Below are positions 22,777-34,240 of a stretch of DNA of 64,000 bases, one piece after another. How positions within the stretch are numbered: position 1 is the first letter of the stretch; the number at the start of each line of letters is the position of its first letter. The notes under the pieces were generated by a model. The model was given only the letters and a program-made list of their open reading frames with translations. It had not been told where the DNA came from and did no database searches. The DNA is from Tyto alba (lineage: Eukaryota; Chordata; Aves; Strigiformes; Tytonidae): the NCBI RefSeq assembly GCF_018691265.1, contig NW_024881316.1, forward strand, positions 29,509,319 through 29,573,318. The letters are read 5' to 3'. Both the position numbers and the translations under genes were made by a program.

Positions 22777-25700
22777 TCTAGTACTTTTTTTACAGAAGTC
22801 AGTATCCTTTTAAATATCAATTTATTAACAGTAGTTTGGACATATAAAAAAATAGTAATGTCATTTAAATTATTGTTATTAGAACAAAGTAACTCATGCC
22901 TTGATGAACTTGGATGAGGTAAATTGCTGGGATTTAATCCAGTAGAGAAAAAGATAATTAAAGTGGAGCAAGCAGCCAGCAGAATTTATCTTCATATGAG
23001 CTGTTAAGGAAATGAAAGTTTTTTGCAAAGCAGGTAGGAATCTTGGGGAAGCTGCTACATCTGAATGGCTGGGGAACAGATGTGGGCCCACAGCTTTCAT
23101 CCTCATAACTTCAGTCAAAGGAGTGGCCCCTGTCCTTTTCATTGCAGACCCTGCCACCTGCATTTCTGTCACCTCAAGATGCGGGTGTTATGATGGGTTT
23201 TGCATGGTGCCAGGACTGGGAGCAAGCACAGGTGGAAGCAGCGCAGAGTGCTCTATCTGCTTTGTGAGTTGAATTGCAGACTGTGGTATTTCCACCAGTT
23301 GACTCAGAGCTAATTTTCAGAGTCAGATTAGGCTGTTGTTGTTGATTAGGTGTTCTATGATTTGGGCCTCACTTCTCTGTCTATCTGGGTGGTTTAAAGC
23401 CTGGATCTGTTGTGTTTCTGACCAAGCTTTAAACTTATCTTTTGGAAGCTGGTGAGAAGAGTTGGCTGGGTGGTGTGTGGTTTTGATTTTTGTAACATTT
23501 GGCATATCCATAACCTAGGGGATATATAAGCCGAGAAACAACCATACATTACAGCCATACATTTCAAATACTAAACAATAACTGAAAAAGTAGACTTGCA
23601 TGTCAATTAATGGCATATGACCAAGAAAATAGTTTGAGATGAGAATTAATTCAACAGATACTTAATCAAAATTACCCTAGTAATTTGACCTGGTTTGCCT
23701 CATGGGAAGAATAGGGGAATGCAATCCATGAGACCTCTAAGAGATGGCTGCAATGCAGGTCTATCCACCTATCCACCTAACAGCTGAGGTACATAGAAAT
23801 CTTATAACTGGCACTGTACTTTAGATTACCTCTCAGATTGATAGTACCCACTCAGCTTCACCTGTGTTGTACAGATCTACTGGAATTCTCTCAAGTCAAA
23901 TATCCCAGGTTTGACTTTTTTTCCCTATCCATTACATGCATTATAGTTTTTAACATCTGGCTTTCTCGTCGTTGCACTGCAAACCACATTACCAAGTAGG
24001 ATATTATCAGTGTCTTCCACCTAAAATTGACTTTAATTAGGGCTTTTTGATGCAATTTCTTTAAGATGCTCTGTGTCTGATGTCATGGCCTGCTGCAACA
24101 TCATGTATATCTTGAAGGGAGTTTCTCCCATGTCTCTCTCCTTTCTGGTAAGAGTGAGTCACCCACTGCAAAGTCATTTGATAGCTCTTCTTCAGACATT
24201 TTGGAGATCCTCTGTTGAGCCTTCACAGTATGCATAGTCATTTTCATGCCAGACCAATTTTCCTTGCCAAATATGTAAGATTGCTGAATAGAGCATTATA
24301 GTGGGAGCTGGCGGCAACCTTAATTACAGGGCAGCTAATATTTCTAGGTAATGATGGAGAAGTGTATTCTGTTTGTGTGATTCAAATAAAATGTTGAAAT
24401 TGAGGAGAGATGGGAAATGTTTCCATGTCATTAAATAAAACTGAAAGGAGACAAAATGCTCAAAAAAGGGAAGGGAAAAATGACAGCTATTGTTGTTCTT
24501 ATTTACTCCCTCTGTTCTGTTCTACGTATGCTTTCTCTCTTTTTTCCCCTTTTTCATTTCTTCTGCCACCAACATTCTCTATTTTTAATTAGTGGGTAGT
24601 GGCATGGGTTTCAGAGATAACATTAAGAGGAAGTTATCAGTCTGGGTTTTATTCTGCATCAACTGAGAAATCACATGTGCTGTGGTTGCCAAATATGGTC
24701 CCAGGTGAAAGTTATTTCTGCAAAGGGCAGGTCTGTCTGAAGATTGCCTTATTCAGAATCAGAATTTCTTTTGTATCAAAGACATACAAAAGCATTTCCC
24801 ACCTCCTAAGCCAGTAAGCATAGGAGTTGGAAAACAATGTAAAAGAACTCGTGCTGTTCTTTTTTTTTTTTAATAGGCAGATTTCTTTTTCACCCTGATA
24901 GTATTCACACATTGCCCCCACAGCTGGCAGTAGTGGTGATGTAGCTATGAATTAGATGACAGAAGCAACGGCTTTTAGAGTTTCTTGGATTACAGGTCCA
25001 AGCTATACTTTATTTCAAAGCCTCACTGGTTTTCAAACTTCAAGGTTGAAAGTGCTCTGAAAACTGTTTACTGCTAAGTAACAGGTATATGAATAACCAA
25101 AACATACTCTGGTTTATTCAATCACTGAATCCCAAACAGAATTTCCAAGTAGTCATAAGGTGAAGAGGGCCCCTGCATTAACTTATGCATATTGATGGTA
25201 TTCCATTTGATAGACCCTTCAGTCTCCTATCTTGGCATCAACCTCTTCTCTACAGAGGCCGGTAAAGCTTGCTCATGAGAACATTTTTAAGGTTTACAAG
25301 AGAAGTGTGCTTGATCTTTAAACACACCTATGCTCTGACTTTATGCTGTGGGTAAAGCCTTTCCATCCCTGTCCCTTTCTGCTGTGATACTAGCCATCCC
25401 ATATCCCTGTCCCAAAAAGTCCTCTGTTCCTTCAGGGCATATCAGTTGGAGTTGAAGGCACAACTAAGTTACCTTCCTTAAAGGGTGCAGGAAGGAAGAT
25501 AAGGAATTGTAATAACACTTCATTTCTTGGTCAAGTGAGAGAAAGAGAAAGATGCTTGAGGATGGGGATGGCTGAGGATATCTAGTCTTATATTCTGACA
25601 GGTATGTGAACAAAGATTGCTTCATCTTGTACACCAATAAATAAGCACATATTCATGTACCCTTCCCTGGCCTGTTCTCTCCAAATGCCCTGGGTCTAGA

Positions 25701-26140
25701 ACAAAACCTCTTGCTACAACATGTCAACAAGACAGAGACTGCATGCGGTTAATACTTGTAGGCCTGTCAATAACTATTTCAGTAGCTCTGGGCAAAAAAA
25801 AAAAAATATTCCAGTTCCTATTCTTTCCTCACATTGTTTCTCAGTGCCAGTCTGCTTTATGCTTTATTTTCCCAGTAGCACCCTCTTTTTGTAGCCTTTA
25901 TTGAAAACTTCACACAGAAACTCTAAGTAGTGAGTCAACAGCAAGTCAGCAGTGAAGCTGTAAATCAAGCTAACACATTTGCTCAACTGTTTTGTGAAGG
26001 CCTTGTCTATCATCACCTTGTTACCTTGTTGCACATATCTCCTTCTTCCCCAAAACCCCATCACTCACTCAAACCCAGGACACTGATAGCTCCTTCTGTT
26101 ACAGTTTCTTTACTTTTTGGCTGACAGTTACTCTTAGATA

Positions 26141-26180
26141 ACTTTTAAATCTTAACCAATACTTTTAAATCTTAGCCAAT
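26141..26180. repeat. 20-bp tandem duplication
   Basis: ACTTTTAAATCTTAACCAAT (26141-26160) is followed directly by a second copy (26161-26180) differing at one base (TTAACC to TTAGCC). Confidence 0.9.
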
Positions 26181-26644
26181 ATTTATTGGCTATTTCACAA
26201 AGAAAAGACATTGTCCAAGATATTTGTTATTTGTCGTCCTTCTGTATCTGCAAAGGCTGCATAATCATGGAGTTTTGAACCAAACCTGCAGTTCATTAAC
26301 TCTGCTATTAATTAAAGAAAAGGGAACATTACTTCATGGTTGTACATTGTGAATTCTTACCGGGTATTTGTAAAGGGCTATTGGTATATACAGTGTTTCT
26401 GCTCTTTGACTTTAGTTCTCTGAATACAGGTAGTTCAAGATGGAGATGTTTTGGGGGCCATTTTGAACTAATCTAACTTTAGGCTGCTGTAAAAAGCGGT
26501 ACTCCAACTCTATCCCAGTACTGTTGGTCACATCTCCCTACCATTCTCTAATGTCCTGGATCAGTCAGATTAAAGAGTTCATTCCCTGGCAGCATCCAGA
26601 CAAACTAAAAACAGGTTAGCATCACACTTTGCTGACATGAATTT

Positions 26645-26663
26645 AAAAAAAAAAAAAAAAAAA
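26645..26663. repeat. A19 homopolymer
   Basis: Uninterrupted run of 19 A. Confidence 0.9.
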
Positions 26664-28623
26664 GAGTTTCTCAAAATATTTGTTACTGTATAATACATAC
26701 TTTTGTGCATAGCAACTTCTACAAATATATGCTAAGTATATTTTTCAGAAAGTTTCAAAGGTTTTACTGGAATCTTTTCTGTCTAAGCCAAAGGTCTTGA
26801 ACTCAAGTCTGGAATACTTATAAGAAAAGAAGATTCAAAGTCATAAAAATACCTTTTGCAAGAGAGAGCATAATGACCACCAATCATGGGATCAGTGTTA
26901 TTCAGGATAGCTTTGCTATATAATAGACTATCCTGCCTTCCCTGCAGTTCAGACAGTTGCTGCTGTCTGCTTTTCATTTCAGAACAGGGTTACTCTTACC
27001 TATCTCTTAGATTTTTGTATCTCAGAGAAATTAGAAGTTATTTTTTATAAAAATAATTGAAAATAAAAATAATTAGGATTTAGACTTGTGCTGAGCTCAT
27101 ATGTTCTATTTTTCACACAGCAGTTATGTATACTTCTGTCCTAAATGCAGATAATTATACTTATCCAGCTGGGTACAGAATTTTGAAATCCTTATTTAAA
27201 AGGTATTCATCAAATATGTTTTTATTTCATAAAAAGTAACAAAGAACCTAAAGAAAATTTCATCTTCTGGCTGTGCTTTCTCAAGGACTTTGTTACCTTG
27301 CAAGAATATACTGGAAGTCTTCTTTGGTTTGTTTTGACATCAGAATTTACTAACTCGAAACTGCATATTAAGTTGGTAAAGACAGTTAGGAGACCTGGGA
27401 AAAAGGGATTATTACATGGATACTTTGGGTAAAAAAGAACTTAAACTGAGGTTTATGTCTTCCAAGATATTAAATACCAAAAAGGCAGACAAGGATATGG
27501 CGATGTGATTCTGTCTAAAATAGAGAGACAGAGAGAAATGCTGTGAGATCCTGAATGTGAATGTGGTAGGATAGTGGTATTTAGTACCTTTCAGATCATT
27601 GTCTGACTTTGGCACCCCACAGGCTCCACAGGCAGTGACAGGCCACCTCACTGTCAGGACATATCAGTCTTACGCTTTTATCTGACTGCAGCATTCTCAT
27701 GTTCTGGGGCAAATTTTAGACCAGAGGCTCATCACTGTGTAGGTTTTCTAGATGTTGGTTGAGAACTTGTTAAGTGCTTCTGTGTCTGTTTCTGTGCTAT
27801 GAGCTCAGCACATGTCCAACAAGTGCTCAGGTCAAAACTTAATGACTGTCCATCTTGTGTGTATAGAAACTACAACCCTGTTTGTCTTTAGCACGAGCTT
27901 CAAAACATGCCAAGTCATTCAGGGTGCTCAGATAAGCCTATCTGCATATGTCCAGAGTTATAGTAAATAGTAAATATGACTCTGGGCATATGCAGTATAG
28001 TCAGGCTGAGCACATCCATGTTCACAATATTAATGTTGAATCTCTCACAGCCTACATACCACCTTGCGATACTTATGAAACATGACACTGCAACACGTCA
28101 TGAGCAGAAAGCTGTTCTGCTAGCCCTGAGCTGTAAAGTGCTGTCTCACTTGAAGTATGAGAACTGTGTCTGCTGAGATGGCTGTTGACTAGTGTGAAAC
28201 ACAGTTATGCATCTTTCCCGATCTTTTGTTGTAGAGTACCCTTAAGATATCAAGAGTTCCAAAATGTTTTTTTGCCCAGTTATTCATGAGCTCACTTTTT
28301 AATTTTGCTAGAACTGTCTTTTTCCATTTCTGCATCTACATGTTGGATCTTTTGTTAATAGAGAGTGGTGCTTTGAGTTATATTAAATTTTCAATAGGCT
28401 ATTCTAGCATCTTGTTCTATTCCTGGCCTTCTTGTAATTTATCATGTGTGGGTACCCTGCTGTCTGCTAGTAGAGATTGAGATTTCCAGTTCTTCATGAC
28501 TTGAAATGCTTAGTCTGACTCCTTTTCCATTTTTTTTTTTTTTGATGTGTTGTGCTAACATTGATGACTAAAGCAGCTTTTGACAGCAAACTGTCCCCAT
28601 TATCTGCAGCATCCTACATTTTT

Positions 28624-28702
28624 TTACCCTTGCTATTTTTAAGAGAACTAATAATGTCATAGATTTTTTAATTCCTTCCCAGGTTACCCTTGCCATTTTT
28701 AA
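28624..28702. repeat. spaced direct repeat, 19 bp at 60-bp spacing
   Basis: TTACCCTTGCTATTTTTAA (28624-28642) recurs as TTACCCTTGCCATTTTTAA (28684-28702), one mismatch, offset by exactly 60 bp. It could be an old segmental duplication whose remaining part has diverged. Confidence 0.75.
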
Positions 28703-31489
28703 AACCTTTATGGATTGTTTTACCTCAATTCTGTGGCCATAATTCATCCATCTCTGGGGGGATTGTTAAAGAGTGGGAAGGAGTTTCGTAACTCTCCACT
28801 ATTAAATGTTGCAACCCTATGAGGGAGGCAATTTGCCATTAACTGAATCATCAGATGGAATTACCAGTATCAGCCAGGTTGTCAGTGGTCACCAGACTCA
28901 GTAACCAGTGCCATCTTTTTTATTGTTGTTATTGCCCTTGTTGAGAGTTTCTGATGTGTTAGTGTGAAGTCCTGAACATTGTGATGACAGCAAAGTTGCA
29001 GTCAGGAGATCTCAGCACTCTGACTTGACTTGAGGAATGGCCATGGATTTGCTACAGTAACTAAGATTTATTGGAGACAAGCACAATTCCAACACGCTTA
29101 TCCTAATGATTATCAGGACAGAAGTAAAGGGATATGTACTGGTGAAAAAGTGATTGGCAAAACACAGTGATACCACTTACCCTGTATTGGTCATTGGCAA
29201 GGTTTTATCCTCTTCTGTGATATGATAAAAACAGCACAACATGCCTATCACATTGCAGCTGTATCTGTGTTTTCTAACTGTCCTGTCCTATATGTTTCTT
29301 TTCTATCCCTATCTCATTCTGCACTTAGTACGATGTTTAATTTCAACCATCCCAGCAAGATTGCAAGTGTGAGTCAATGCCTTAGCAAGCCCTTGTGTTG
29401 CCAGTACTTTGGTGAGCCCTGCAGTGGTCACCCACCAGAACATATTTCCCTGTCAGGAGAATGTCAACCAAGTGGTTCCACCAATTCTGGAACAAATAAA
29501 ACCTCATTTCTTATTCATTTCTGTCTTGCATTCACCTCATGAACTTTTTGTTGTCCAATAAACTGTGAAATCACACTATAACCATTCCTCACATGGGATA
29601 CTTCCAGGCTCTCTTTCACTCATTTGCACAATATCTGTAAGGAATTCTATCTTTTTGCCAGTCACACAGTAGAAACATAAGGGAAGGAATGAATGGGAGG
29701 TAACATTTGTGCATGTATGGGGAGATGGGGGGGGGTAAGGAGGTTCTGCATCTCCAAAAGGCTGCACTGCTATTCATTTGCACAGACGAAAAGGATAGCT
29801 GGAGGCATTCTGAAAAACTTCTTAGATGAGTATCAGTAACTTGAAGACACAGGTTTTAGTGATAGCTAAACTGTGATATTTAAGGACTTGTGCATGTCAT
29901 CTGAGTATGGATAAGTTTGTACTCAAAGTGTAGATGTACCCATGGGAATCAGAACTACAGTTTCTGCATAAAATATGAAAACTGTCATTATATCGCTTGC
30001 AAACCAAAGAGTGTCCTGAAATGCCTACATGGCTTTGAAATTTATTTCCAGGGAATTCAGAAGTCTGCAGAGAAATAAAGAGAGAAGCCAACTGAAGAAA
30101 GAAGAGGGAAGAAAATAATCTGAGATGAAAGCATCCATCCCCTTCTTGCAACTTTTGTCACAGAAAAGGTGACTGATAGTTCACAGAAAAGGCATGAAAC
30201 GCTGTACTGTGTTTTTTCAAAACATGTTGCAGGTGATCAGTGTTGTCTATCCTGACAGTTTATTTCTTGTATCTCTTGAAATGTGAATAATCCTGAAAAA
30301 AATGCACATCAGAAGATGTATTCAGTTCTATCAAGAACTATATTTTGCCACATGTTTGGATTCTTGATGTGGAAGAAAAGTAGGAAATGTAAGAATGTTT
30401 AAAAAAACCTCAAATCTTCCCAAATTGCGAAGTGAGAAGTGGAGGGAGAAAGTGCCCTAAAAAGTCCTCCTACTGTCCACATTCCTATAATTACTTTAAT
30501 AATTTCTCATTTTGATTTGGCTTTTTTCAAGCTCTACTGCAAGGAAGGCTATCTGTGTGAACTCTCTCTTGTTATTAGCACAATGATGAAGAGGTTATCT
30601 TCTTTCATCTGAAGTTGCTAGCTAATCAGTCTGTCTGATGGTCCCTCTATAATTTCTTCTTGATTTATACTCTTGTTTCATGTGTTTTTTACTTCTTTAC
30701 TACATGACATTCACGTGGATACTAAGCAGCCAAAGCGAAAGAGAATTGAGTAAAAAAATCCAATTCACTCCAATAATACACCTTCAAGAAGAAACTCATG
30801 AAATGAGATGAGAAGTCCAGCAAACAAGAGACTGCTGAAAGGTTTGGGAGTATCTTATCAAAATCAATGGTCAAGATAGCTTTGTAAGACTGTCATGTGA
30901 TCATAAAGACAAAAATACAAATGAAAATAGAGACTTATTCAAAATGAGCTTTTTTCTATTACAGTTCACAGTATGATGACTTTGACTTTCAAGACACCCA
31001 GGTTCCCCACTTTGCTCAGGAAAAAATGACAAGTATTATTACAACATCTGACAAATATGAAAATGACAAGTAATTAGTAATTGGTATATGTGGTGAGTTA
31101 AAAGTGTAAGAAATAAATAGATAAGGGAATATAAACATAGCAGGAACAACTTCCTGTAAGTTACTGTTGTGAACGCAATAGTAATGGGAAAGCATAGACT
31201 TCAATAAAGTTAAAGTATATCTGGAATGAAATACCAATAACACTCTAGGTTACCCTAATATTTAGATATGCAAGTGAGGCTGAAAAACAATAGTATTTAA
31301 TAACTTTTAATTTCCATATTTTAAAAAAGGAGGAGATACACTCGTGTATCAGAACAACAAAGTGCTTTCCAGTCCATTGATTAAAAAACTCACAAAAGAG
31401 CAATAATAGAAGAAATATTTAAGACCAGAAACCCCAGACAGATTTTCTCAGAAGTCTTATAAGATTCAGCAGATGCTCTTTTTTGACCT

Positions 31490-31852
31490 GAGTGTCAGGG
31501 TGGACAACAGCTTCAACATGAATCTAGGAAGGCCAACCTTATTAGCAAGAATGTAGTTGACGGGTCCAAAGCAGCCATCCTTGTGCTCTATTCAGAACTT
31601 GTGAAACCTGGAGTATTCTGTCTGGTTTTGCATTTGCCAATACACAAAAGGCATACTAAAGTGAGTCTGAAAAAGGCCACCAGGATGTTTTTGCGGCTAG
31701 AAATGATGATGTGCAAGGAGAAGCAGAAAGAAATGTGTTTGTTTAGGCTTAAAAAGACTAAAGGGAGATCCAATTGATGCCTGTAGCTCTTTATTGGGAG
31801 ATTATAGAGAAGATGCAGCCAGACTTGTCAGACATACATAAGGAAGGATGGG
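31490..31852 (+). mobile_element. CR1 LINE, 5' half of an interrupted copy (plus)
   Basis: AGGAAGGCCAACCTTATTAGC, the CCTGGAGTATTCTGTCTGG block and AAGGCCACCAGGATG follow the CR1 ORF2 C-terminal order. The frame at 31583-31777 reads LVKPGVF, KKATRMF and FRLKKTKGR, matching the LVRPHLEY, RRATKM and FSLEKRRLRG positions seen in CR1 ORF2. The element stops at the LTR inserted at 31853 and resumes after it at 32941. It is more diverged than the copy at 18 kb. Confidence 0.85.
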
Positions 31853-32009
31853 TGTCCTGGGTTGAGTGAGTGGTGGAGATTTTTGGTAGCAGGGGAGGGG
31901 GCTATCGGGGCGGCCCCCTGTGAGAAGCTTCTCGAAGCTCCCCCAGCTCCAAGTCAGCTCCACTTCTGTTTGGAAAATTGAGCCAATCGGCTGCGACTCT
32001 GCGATAATG

Positions 32010-32016
32010 TATTTAA
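32010..32016 (+). promoter_or_regulatory. TATA-type box of LTR A copy 2
   Basis: TATTTAA in the context GCGATAATGTATTTAAGAAG, nearly identical in copy 3. Confidence 0.7.
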
Positions 32017-32730
32017 GAAGGGACATGGTGACGGGCAGTCGGACTTGAGAGGAGGAGTTGTGGCAGCTGCATGAACACCAAGGTCAGTGGAGGAACAGAG
32101 GAAGAAAGGAGGGGGGAGGTGTGCCGGAGCAGAGACCTCCCTGTATCCTGTGGTGAGACGGCAGGGCGGCCCCCCCTGACACCCATGAAGATCTACAGTG
32201 GAGCAGACATTGATTTACAGCCTGTGGCTTCTGCTTGCATGATCAAGGTTCTGTGCCCGAAGAAGGCCGGGGTCTTGTGGGAAAAGGTAGCCCCGCTGCT
32301 GTAATTCAGCGCTGGGAGGATTGCAGCATGCAGGGGAGTCCCACGCCGGAGCAGCTCGGGAAGGGCTGCAGCTGTGGGAGGAAATCCAGTCGGAGGAAGT
32401 TAGTGACCCATGACGGAGAAGTGTGGGGAACGTTGCGGCCCATGGGAGGAACTCATGTTGGAGAAAGTTTGTGGAGGACTGTCTCCTGTGAGAGGGGGAC
32501 CACGATGGAGCAGGAGGAACAAGTTTCGATACACTCCCCTCACCGAAGATAAGGGAAGTGGCAGCGCTGACTGCACCCCCCATTCCCTGCCCCTGCACCT
32601 CTGGGGGAGGAGGTAGAGATATCGGGAGAAGAGCTGAGCTCGGGAAGAAGGGAGGGGTGGGGGGAAGGTGTTCTCAAGATGTGGCAATGCTTCTCACTGT
32701 CCTACTCTGTTATGTGTTGTTAGTGCCTGT

Positions 32731-32736
32731 AATAAA
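32731..32736 (+). promoter_or_regulatory. AATAAA poly(A) signal, LTR A copy 2
   Basis: AATAAA followed by a GT/T-rich stretch (TGTATGTTC). It lies about 720 bp downstream of the TATA box, giving an unusually long R region. Confidence 0.75.
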
Positions 32737-32940
32737 TGTATGTTCTATTTTTTTCTTCCCCTAACAAGTCTGCCTCTTGCTCATGATCATAAAGGGGAAT
32801 TTTCCCCCATCCCAGTCCTATATTGAACCCCAAGCCTGGCTCTCTGTCCCTTCTCATTGCCGGAGGGGAAGGGAGAGAGAGCTGCTGCATTGTGGTTGGC
32901 TACCAACTAAGCCTAAACCACGACAATGGGAGGTTCAACA

Positions 32941-33150
32941 CAGGGGATTCCAATGCAGTGTAAGGAAAAATTATTACTACAAGGGTAGTCAAACAATGGA
33001 AAAGTCTGTCCAGACAGGCTGTGGGATGTCCACCCTTGGAGATAGAAAAAACTGAATAGAGCCTTGAACAACTTGTTCTAACTAGGACTGCATTGGGAAA
33101 ATGAGCTTTGGAGGTCCCTTTCAACCTCTGTGATTCCATAATGCTATGCT
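32941..33150 (+). mobile_element. CR1 LINE, 3' half of the interrupted copy (plus)
   Basis: AGGTTCAACACAGGGGATTCC, GACAGGCTGTGGGATGTCC, CTTGGAGATAGAAAAAACTG and GGTCCCTTTCAACCTCTGTG, then a GATTCCATAATGCTATGCT tail, form the CR1 3' end. It continues the ORF2 remnant upstream of the LTR in the same orientation, so the two pieces are one element split by the LTR. Confidence 0.88.
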
Positions 33151-33984
33151 TAAAGGATAGTGATTTTAAATAAATATGAGATTATCAGAGGTATTCTAGA
33201 ATTATAGAAGAACATTCCAGTTAGGAATTAAACTGGGATTATGCTGTTTAACAAGTTAGGTCTTAGGTAGCCAGACAGGATTCCTAGGCAAAAATTAATA
33301 GCTGAAACAGGATGCAATGAACAAGCAGCAAATTACATGAGTAGCAGAAACAATGAAGGCTTGAAAGCCAAGACTCGAGGACCTATGAGGTCTGATGTTT
33401 AATAAAAGTAGGGCTTATGAGTGCATTAAAATGTCCTTATTCTTTTGTTTTACCATTTTTTTAAACAGAAGCATGAAACCTCTGAAATATTTAACACCCT
33501 GACAAATATGTTTGAAATTGCTGGTCAGCTCATGGTTTCTTACGTGAGATTGATCAACAAGCCAGCATATACATAGACAGTGTCTTATTTCCAGAGGAAA
33601 CCAGGATGAAAATGGAAGGATGGAAGTATAATAAAGACCATACAACTTAATATTATGGAAAAGAACCCTTGTCAAAGAAACATTATTTCATTCCTTCATA
33701 CCATTAGAAGTGGGTTTCATAAAAATAAAAGCAATGAATTAATATATTTAGGTGCTTTAGTAGTCACTTATAACACCCTGACTACCAAAATATGCATTAT
33801 GAAGTATCAGTAAAGAGCATTTTAAAAGGGATTAAGAACTGCCTTGTTGAATAGAATTGGAAAATGAGATGTCAGTGGAGAATCATAGCTGCATAGAAGC
33901 TCAACTAGTCGGGTTCCTTAGTATTAAATCTTTTCAGCCAATGACTGAAGGTGAATATAAAATCACTGATAAAAAAAATAAGGC
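33151..33984. other. unique AT-rich DNA, no gene seen
   Basis: No repeat or exon was recognised. An 86-codon minus frame at 33415-33675 has no domain. Confidence 0.5.
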
Positions 33985-34240
33985 AATTCAAATAAAAACA
34001 GGGCATGCATTTTCACCATTAGGAAGTATAGTCCCCTGTGGAACAAACTGCTATGGGAAACAGCAATATTTTAATCTCATGATGTCTTCAGGTCAAAGGT
34101 AAAACCACTCTACTAGGGTGCTTTTATGTTAAGGCTGTTGACTTAGTTCAGCTAGGGTGACTGAATGGTATCCTATAGTCTTTTCTCTCCAAGAGTTGAA
34201 ATCAGATGATTTAATGGTCCTTTCTATGCTTAAACCCCTA
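33985..34240 (+). mobile_element. ancient CR1-type LINE 3' end (plus)
   Basis: GTCCCCTGTGGAACAAACTGC, CTCATGATGTCTTCAGGTCAAAGG, a GTGACTGAATGG block and ATCAGATGATTTAATGGTCC follow the order of older amniote CR1 3' ends (GTGGAACAAACT, CTTGATGTCTTCAAATCAAG, AGATGATCTAATGGTCCC). It is strongly diverged and lacks a recognisable octamer tail. Subfamily cannot be fixed without a consensus search. Confidence 0.7.

Larger units (their letters stand above)
22442..31489. other. unique AT-rich DNA, no gene seen
   Basis: About 9 kb without a recognised repeat family or exon. Local structures are two hairpins (22657-22699, 22753-22776), a 20-bp tandem duplication (26141-26180), A19 (26645-26663), T14 (28530-28543) and a spaced direct repeat (28624-28642, 28684-28702). 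Reading frames reach 106 codons (29222-29542 plus) without any recognised domain. The segment 28800-29230 has a faint minus-LTR look but no convincing ends. Confidence 0.5.
31853..32935 (+). mobile_element. solo LTR, family A copy 2, nested in CR1
   Basis: It starts TGTCCTGGGTTGAGTGAGTGG and ends GCCTAAACCACGACA. A perfect 5-bp target duplication, ATGGG, is present at 31848-31852 and 32936-32940. A CCAAT motif sits near 31983, TATTTAA at 32010-32016 and AATAAA at 32731-32736. Its 1,083 bp align almost base for base with the copy at 49.2 kb. The insertion splits a CR1 LINE, so the LTR is younger than that CR1. The 60-127-codon frames on both strands are LTR sequence, not genes. Confidence 0.96.

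Noticed and set aside
28800..29230. A possible decayed minus-strand LTR suggested by a TTTATTGGAGACAAG phrase and nearby GC-richer DNA.
   Set aside because: No TG...CA ends, target duplication or TATA/poly(A) pair could be defined.
32071..32304. A 77-codon frame in the R region shared in phase by two family A LTRs (32071-32304 and the same place in the copy at 49.2 kb), as an LTR-encoded protein.
   Set aside because: By eye most differences between the two copies change the amino acid, as expected for neutral drift, and in the third copy the start codon is GTG and the frame is broken by deletions.
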